Origin: Triticum aestivum
Taxonomy: Eukaryota > Streptophyta > Magnoliopsida > Poales > Poaceae
Length of the DNA: 64,000 nt
Reading direction: 5' to 3'
Assembly (NCBI RefSeq): GCF_018294505.1
Contig: NC_057809.1
Coordinates: forward strand, 512,975,693-513,039,692
Part shown: one piece after another, positions 58,360 to 64,000 of the stretch
How positions within the stretch are numbered: position 1 is the first letter of the stretch
Layout: every line of letters begins with the position of its first letter
Position numbers and translations under genes: made by a program
The notes under the pieces: generated by a model
What the model was told of the DNA's origin: nothing
The model's database searches: none
The model's input: only the letters and a program-made list of their open reading frames with translations

Positions 58360-59045
58360 TTGTCACGGATGGGCTCGTTCCCGTGGGAAGAGCACGAACC
58401 CTGGATGCGCTCCATGTTGTCGCAGATGGGCTCCTTCCCCTTGGAAGAGCACGGCTGTAGGGTGCCCTCCCCGATGTCGTAGACGGGAGCTTTCCCCTTG
58501 GAAGAGCAGATGGGCTCTTTCCCCTTGGAAGAGCCGGAGAGCGTGCCCTCCTCGTGGTCGTCGTCGATGAGGTCTGACTTGGAAGTTGTGGATCCCAAGC
58601 CAGCGTCGCAGAACGTGCCCTTCAGAAATGAAAAAAGGGGCTCGATGGTGATGTAGAATGGAAAATTGTTGACAGCGAGCCAGAGGAGATCAGCGGCGGG
58701 GCCATGGATGAGATCGACGGCAGTTGAACCCGAGGGGTTGGGGGTGGGCCACTTAACCTGTGACACAGCCCGCCTTAGGGCGTCGCTGTCGATGACCTCG
58801 ATGTCATAGCCGGCGGACAAGACATGCCCGCATACTCTAGCCCGCTGCTTGAGTGTCTGCCGCCAGTAATGGTCATCGGCTTCCTCGGCAACGTCGGGCA
58901 AAGAGACGGCTATACAGCTCTTTTGGGCCAGTCGCTCCTCGAGTTCCACGGGAAGCGTACCCGGGCTTAGGCTATGACGCTCTGGAGTGGGGGATGGGGA
59001 TGGGGATGGGGATCTGTGGGAAAGGGGGCGTTTGGCAGGCATCAT
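58360..59045 (-). CDS. B3-domain gene, first exon
   Basis: ATG at 59045 (second ATG at 59042), open to a GTGAGG donor after 58360; reading through would stop at 58356. N-terminus is basic and Ser/Pro-rich (KRPLSHRSPSPSPSPTPERH). A folded-looking middle (LAQKSCIAVSLPDVAEEADD, HVLSAGYDIEVIDSDALRRA, LWLAVNNFPFYITIEPLFSF) is not recognised. The C-terminal part has four imperfect copies of CSSKGKEPICD. The link to the B3 exons is inferred from strand, order and shared CACTA context; the exon phases seen do not yet join, so at least one exon is missing from this model. Confidence 0.5.
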
Positions 59046-59177
59046 CTAAGAAACTCAGGGCGGCCTGGGTATGGAGATCGGTGGGTAAGCTGCACGGGCA
59101 AACCGGCAGATGTTGACAATGTAGGCCTTGCGGCAGCGGGGGGGGGGACTTTGCTAGGGTTTCGAGCGAGGGAGGGT

Positions 59178-59236
59178 GTGTGTGTGTGTGCGCGCGCACA
59201 CGCCCGAGGAGGTTTTGGTGTGTGTGTGTGTGTGGA
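59178..59236. repeat. TG microsatellites upstream of the first exon
   Basis: Two (TG)n runs and a CGCGCG run, in the presumed promoter of the minus-strand gene. Confidence 0.75.
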
Positions 59237-59334
59237 GGGGGCGCGGGGTGTTTGAGGAAATGATGCGGGTACTGAAAATTTTACTACGCGGGAGTCAAAG
59301 GCTGGAGTGAAATGTCGGGCTATTGAAAATTTTG

Positions 59335-59545
59335 ATGATAGTGCATCGCACACGGTCCGGAGATAACAACCGTGTGTTATGAAACAGAAAAACCCTCTAG
59401 GAGGGCAGATATTTTTCAGAGGAGGAGCCTCGTGGAGCCCAATGTACTGTGCGGATGTGTGCGTGACAGGTGCACCGGCGTGGCACACGGTTAGTTTGAG
59501 TGAACCGTGTCTGTTGCGTCATCCGACTTGTCTAACGTTCATAAA
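59335..59545. repeat. Subterminal-like CACTA repeats
   Basis: Copies of GCACACGGT and ACCGTGTG in both orientations, like those at 1200-1700 and 55587-56020. Such motifs normally sit near the ends of a CACTA element, yet no terminus follows. Confidence 0.45.
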
Positions 59546-59689
59546 TTTGGCGAAAAATGACGTGGGAGAGGGTCAGAACACGAACACACTTGCATGTGGA
59601 CCAAATTTATGTATCAAAAGGGTGATTTGATTTTCAAATACCAAATGCAACTTCGATGTGGCACCTCTCTCACAAAGCGCACGGTATTG

Positions 59690-60320
59690 CTTGCCCCCCA
59701 CCTCCCCCCCCCCTCGTGTCGGCATGAAGGGAATCCTTGGCTATGAATGTATGCCCCCTCACCCTCAACCGAGGTTCACCTATCAAAGTGTGAAGTAGCT
59801 AGCAGCCCCCCCTCCCTCATGTCGGCACAAAGGGAATCCTAAGCTATGAATGCATGCCCCCCCAACCGAGGTTCACTGTAGCAAAGTGTGAAGTAGCTAG
59901 CAGCCCCCCCCCTCCCTCGTGCCGGCATGAAGGGAATCGTAAGCTATGAATGCATGCCCCCCAACCGAGGTTCACCTAGCAAAGTGCGAAGTAGAGTTAG
60001 CAGCCCCCCTCCCTCGTGTCGGCACGAAGGGATTCCTAAGCTATGAATGCATGCCCCCCCAACCGAGGTTCACCTAGCAAAGTGCAAAGTAGCTAGCAGC
60101 CCCCCTCGTGTCGGCACAAAGGGAATCCTAAGCTATGAACATGCCCCCTCCCCCCCCCCCCCCCGCAACCGAGGTTCACCTAGCAAAGTGCGAAGTAGCT
60201 AGCAGCCCCCCACCCCACCCCTCGTGTCGCCACGAAGGGAATCCGAATTAAGCTATGAATGCATGCCCCCCCAACCGAGGTTCACCTAGCAAAGTGTGAT
60301 GTAGCAACCCCCCCACACAC
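59690..60320. repeat. Minisatellite, ~96-106-bp unit, about 7 copies
   Basis: Unit contains GAGGTTCACCTAGCAAAGTG, AGTAGCTAGCAGCCCCCC, TCGTGTCGGCACGAAGGGAA and AAGCTATGAATGCATGCCCC. GGTTCAC recurs at 59773, 59870, 59969, 60067, 60173 and 60279. Length varies mainly in the C-runs. Confidence 0.88.
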
Positions 60321-60399
60321 ACACACACTTTCAGTCGATGGGCCAGAGAGGCATATATCTCACCGAGATGGATCGTAAAACGGACCAAGAATAACCCAC

Positions 60400-62020
60400 C
60401 TTGGTCGTACAACCTCTCTCTTGTTGTTGTTCAAAGTGATGGTCGTCCATGTGACCCCGAAGATGGGCTAGCTCGCCAATTATCACGCAAGTAGCTAGTC
60501 CCCGAAGACAACCACTGCATGCAAGTGGCCCAAACATATGTATGGAGAGGTGTGTTTTTGAGTAACAATGGAACAACTTTGATGTGGCACCGTGATTTTG
60601 AACTAGAAATCCACCGAGTGAGGGTTAGGTTGACGATGCATATGTATGTTACACCACACTTCAAGCCAACGACGGGGATTCATATATGCATGCGTGCGTG
60701 CATAGTATATGCACTCAAACTTAATTAGCTCTGAATCTCATCATGACCTATACTATGATAACACGAACCAAATGAGGAATCTGCCATGGTAACCTATCTT
60801 GTTGTTGGTCAAGGTGATCATGGATGTCCACGCGGGCCCACGAATATATAGGCTTGTCGCCGATAACCACACGAGGGAGTGTATCGTTCGAAGGCAACCA
60901 CTACATGCATATGTATGGAGGTGATGCGTGCATGCATGTTTGAATACACAACATTGATCTAGCGTGTGTGTCAAAAATCATACACTAGCTCCCCACACAG
61001 AGCGAGGTCGATTCATGATGGTGTCGTTGTACTATCCACTTCGACTCGATGGGAGGGATTCATGCGTACACATGCATGTGTGTGTTCTCAAAGTGTATCA
61101 TGCATGTCATCCCAGAGCAAAAATAATAATCCCCTCTTAAGTCAAATTAACCTCTCTTGTTGCCAGGCAAAAAGAAGTGATGGACCAAGCGGGCCCACGG
61201 ATGGAAAGCATCGATACCGCTGATAACCGCTTAAGTGGGTGCGAGAGGACAACCACCACCGCTTTGCATGTGGGCCAAACATATATATGTTGAATACCAA
61301 AAATGCACAACTTTGATGTGCCACATGCCTCAAAAACCGTAAACCATGCCCCCACACAGAGCGAGGTTCATATCAAGTGTACTACATATGATGGTCCCCT
61401 TCCCCCTCTTCACCGCATACTATATGCTCCTGTCGTAATATATGTACAACCCAAAAGAATCATCATCGATGGTGAAATTAATTAACCTCTCCCGATGTAG
61501 GTCAAGGTGATGCATGCATGCATCGACGATGGCCTCGTGGGCCCACAGATGGAAGCGTCACACGTGAGTGTCATAGCTAGGATATAAATGCATGTGGCCC
61601 AAAAAGGTGTTGTGTGATGTTTGAATAACCAATTTCACAATTTTGATGTGGCACGTGCCTCGGTAACCAAAAAGTCCCTACACTGAGTGAGGTGTACTTG
61701 TTCATGGACGCATACGTATAGTATATATGATAGTCCCCTCCCACCTCTTCGACGCGTACTATATACCACCATAACACAAACAAAAAAGATTCTACCTTGC
61801 TAGTCAAATTAACCTCACTGCCGGTTGTTCGTCAAAGTGATGAATGACGACCTCGCGAGCCCACAGAAAGTGTCACACGCGAGTATCGAGTGTCGTGTAG
61901 GACAACCATCGACTGCATGTGGCAAAACATTTATGAAAGGGTTGTCTAATGTTTTAAATAACGATTTCACGACTCTGATGTGGCACCATCCTGCCTAACA
62001 AAATGGCCAACCCACATGGT
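60400..62020. repeat. Diverged ~330-370-bp tandem repeat, about 5 copies
   Basis: Each unit has, in order, GGTCAAGGTGATG-like, GGGCCCACGGATG-like, GAYAACCRC-CATG, GGCCCAAACATATATG-like and AACTTTGATGTGGCAC. The last motif occurs at about 60571, 61309, 61635 and 61972, and also at 59651 before the minisatellite, which seems to have expanded inside one unit. No coding motif. Confidence 0.7.
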
Positions 62021-62560
62021 GGCTCACAACTCGTAGTGTACTGCGAGCCACCCGCCACCCCCAGATGCACACCCTCCCCCCCCACACACACACACACCAT
62101 GAATCCACCGCAACTGCGATGCATGTTAAATTAATTATCCCGCGGTGAACATACATGTTACCAAAGGAGGGACGTTTTAATTTCAAAAAAATCACAGAGA
62201 TCATTAAGACGTTTTAGTACATTGATTGATTGATTTTCTATGGGTATAATGTGCCAAAATCAAATTTGAGCTACATGCACACGTGACAGTGCACCTGAAT
62301 GGATTGCAGAAACACATGTGTCTCACTGGGTGCATGTTTACTCCCCATGCAACAAATTTCAAATATTGAGAATCTTGATTTTTAAATTCTAGTACATCAA
62401 GAACTTGTTTGAAGTTCATGAAACTTATAGTGTTGTCATATGGACACCAATACAAAGTGGCATTGTACTTTTTTTGTCAAATTTGATACCAGTTTTGATG
62501 TAATCTTTATTTAATTACAGATGGGACATTATTAATAATTGGGAACCAATATCCCAAATG
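62021..62560. other. No feature recognised
   Basis: C-rich run with (CA)n at about 62070-62096, then AT-rich sequence without gene, repeat or terminus that I can name. Confidence 0.5.
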
Positions 62561-62659
62561 GATTATTTATTCGAGCCGTGAGCGTTAGACCAACAATGAA
62601 TAAGTGCCATGCTTCGGTTAAGCAATAAAGCGGCAGCATTAATCATCCAAATAGAAAAA

Positions 62660-63038
62660 CAATATGCGTGCCGCTGCGCGACCCGTGTGGCATGCGAGCA
62701 GGCATGAGTTGACGGGACGCATGCGAGCAGTCCGCCGCGCAGGCAGACAGGGAGGCGTGCGTGCAAGTGTGTGAATTGACGGAGGCGTGCTCGCTGTGTA
62801 GTGTCATCAAGAGGCGTGCGAGTAGCTGTGTGAAACTTTGGTAGGCATTCCAGCAGTCCGGTGCGCAGGCTCACCGGGAGGCGAGCCATCGGTTTGACTG
62901 CCGCCCACCTCTCTCCCACAACTCCCACTACTCCATATTAATGGTGCGCCCTCCCCCCATCCTCGCTACGCACACACAATCCTCTCTCTCTCCGCTTGCA
63001 TCCTCGACGCCGCTCTCAGTCCTCAAAGCCGTCAGTGT
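62660..63038 (+). promoter_or_regulatory. Promoter and leader of the XS-like gene
   Basis: Repeats of GAGGCGTGCGTGC/GAGGCGTGCGAG at 62750-62830. A CCATATTAATGG AT-box lies near 62934, then a C/T-rich leader (CCTCTCTCTCTCCGC) typical of grass core promoters, to the ATG at 63039. Confidence 0.4.
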
Positions 63039-64000
63039 ATGGGGATGTCGCCGAAGCACCCCATCAGAGGGAGTGGCAATGCTGGGGCTGCTAAAGTACC
63101 GGAGCACTACGTGGAGATGGAGACAGAGGTTTCCGTCACTGCCGGCGAGTTATCGTTGCACCCTTACATCTTCGACGGCGTCGAGCTTCCACAGCCGGAG
63201 GCGGAGTTCCACACCGACTCCGATGACCACTCCGGCGACGACTCCGACGACCACTCCGGCAACGACGGACAGCTGGTTAGTCATCTATACCCATTTATGT
63301 GTCAAATAGATCATAGGGTTTCTCTGGTTACTCCTGCCTCCCCCTTTTTGGAATAGAAATCATGTGGTTATGTTCTCCCAATCCATGAAATCTGAGTAAG
63401 TTTCGTTAGATCCGTGTAGTGTATTGATTGTTGGAATGGTACAGGTGATAAGTGATTAGTTGTTTCATCTGTGCAAATGATTTCTGCTAGTAACCCGACT
63501 AGGGTTAGTGTTCGTGCTAATAATTCCTAGCCAGGACTTGACAATTGATTTTGAATGACCTACCTATGTTTGTGCCATTATTTTCTTCAAGATTAGTCTG
63601 TACATAAACGATTGTGCTTAAAAATCAAACCATAATCTCTGGATATGTATAAATAAATAGCCATAAATTCCTAATCCTACTTCACGGCATGTAATCAGTG
63701 ATTTGATGCCAAATTTGTTTTACTATTTTTATAGGTGTTGTCTGACAATATGGACGGCGAGGATGAAGATGCCCATAGGAGGTACAAGAGGCGAATCCTG
63801 AGGGAGCTTTATCCGGGAATGCATAACAGGCGTATTAGGACCTAGAACGACGGCTATGGATGCCCATTTTGCCACCACAAGATTCATGACGCGTATCTAA
63901 GTGTTCTGGCGCATGCAAGAGGACGGGTCGTTGGCTCCTTCAAGCAGAAGTATTCTCGCAGGGTGGCGCACGACGCGTACGCCGAGTACCTGGAGAAGCT
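63039..64000 (+). pseudogene. zf-XS-like zinc-finger gene, first two exons (runs off the window)
   Basis: Exon 1 is 63039-63275 (ATG; ends CAG-CTG then GTTAGT donor). Exon 2 starts at 63735 after TTTTTATAG, and phase 0 fits on both sides. Exon 1 is acidic with a DDHSGDDSDDHSGND repeat. Exon 2 has basic RRYKRRILRELYPG, then an in-frame TAG at 63843-63845, then GYGCPFCHHKIHDAYLSVL, AHARGR and RVAHDAYAEYLEKL. The CPFC...LxHA...H..YL spacing matches the zf-XS finger that precedes the XS domain in SGS3 and FDM/IDN2 proteins, which bind RNA in RNA-directed DNA methylation. Any XS domain would lie beyond 64000. The TAG suggests a pseudogene unless splicing skips it. Confidence 0.55.

Larger units (their letters stand above)
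55386..64000 (-). mobile_element. CACTA transposon, right copy (inverted), runs off the window
   Basis: Starts CACTGGTGCGCGTCGG and shares ~135 bp plus subterminal repeats and the B3 exons with the left copy, in opposite orientation. No second terminus is seen before 64000, so the element is either over 8.6 kb or has lost its other end. The part to about 59560 is CACTA by homology and subterminal motifs; 59600-64000 is included only because no boundary is visible. Confidence 0.7.

Noticed and set aside
59690..60320. Regular repeats that might be taken for a CRISPR-like array
   Set aside because: The whole unit repeats, with no unique spacers. It is a plant minisatellite.

Overview
The window is intergenic DNA from a large grass genome, almost certainly a Triticeae (wheat, Aegilops or barley type). 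The evidence is nested Gypsy LTR retrotransposons of Triticeae type, CACTA elements with the terminal sequence CACTGGTGCGCGTCGG, Stowaway and hAT MITEs, and no intact host gene. Species and chromosome cannot be read from the sequence. Nearly every base belongs to a transposable element, and no coding region other than the antisense ORF at 19041-19829 reads through undamaged.

Layout from outside in. (1) 1-1852 is the 3' end of a CACTA element; 55386-64000 is a second copy of the same family in inverted orientation. (2) Between them lies one Athila-lineage Gypsy element, split into 1853-3484 (gag end, protease, start of RT) and 51354-55385 (rest of RT, RNase H, integrase, 3' region). (3) The RT gene is split by a solo LTR (3485-51353) with target duplication AGGCG. 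(4) That solo LTR is split by a 46-kb array (4441-50536) with target duplication ATTGA. The array is a non-coding LARD-type retrotransposon with ~4.5-kb LTRs and a 3.2-kb internal domain. It now has five LTRs: A1-int-A2(truncated)-B1(truncated)-int-B2-int(222 bp)-C. (5) LTR A2 carries a 7.35-kb Gypsy element (13713-21062, duplication CTATC) that has lost most of pol but keeps gag, protease and an intact antisense ORF. (6) LTR B2 carries an 11-kb Tekay-like chromovirus (30926-41957, duplication AAAAT/AAAAC) with full gag-pol, a C-terminal chromodomain and an extra ORF before gag. Target duplications at each level allow the insertion order to be reconstructed.

The right CACTA-associated segment contains a minus-strand, multi-exon gene ending in a B3-like DNA-binding domain, two families of tandem repeats, and a plus-strand two-exon gene encoding a zf-XS-like zinc finger (the domain of SGS3/FDM RNA-directed DNA methylation proteins). 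A damaged copy of the B3 exons lies in the left CACTA. The antisense ORF of the unrelated Gypsy element at 19041-19829 also looks B3-like.

The most interesting points are: host-like regulatory domains (B3, XS) carried by two unrelated transposon classes; the antisense ORF with its own TATA box; the five-LTR LARD array, whose history can be explained by one tandem recombination, one insertion and one deletion; and the extra ORF in the chromovirus. Identifications rest on reading motifs by eye; no database search was possible.
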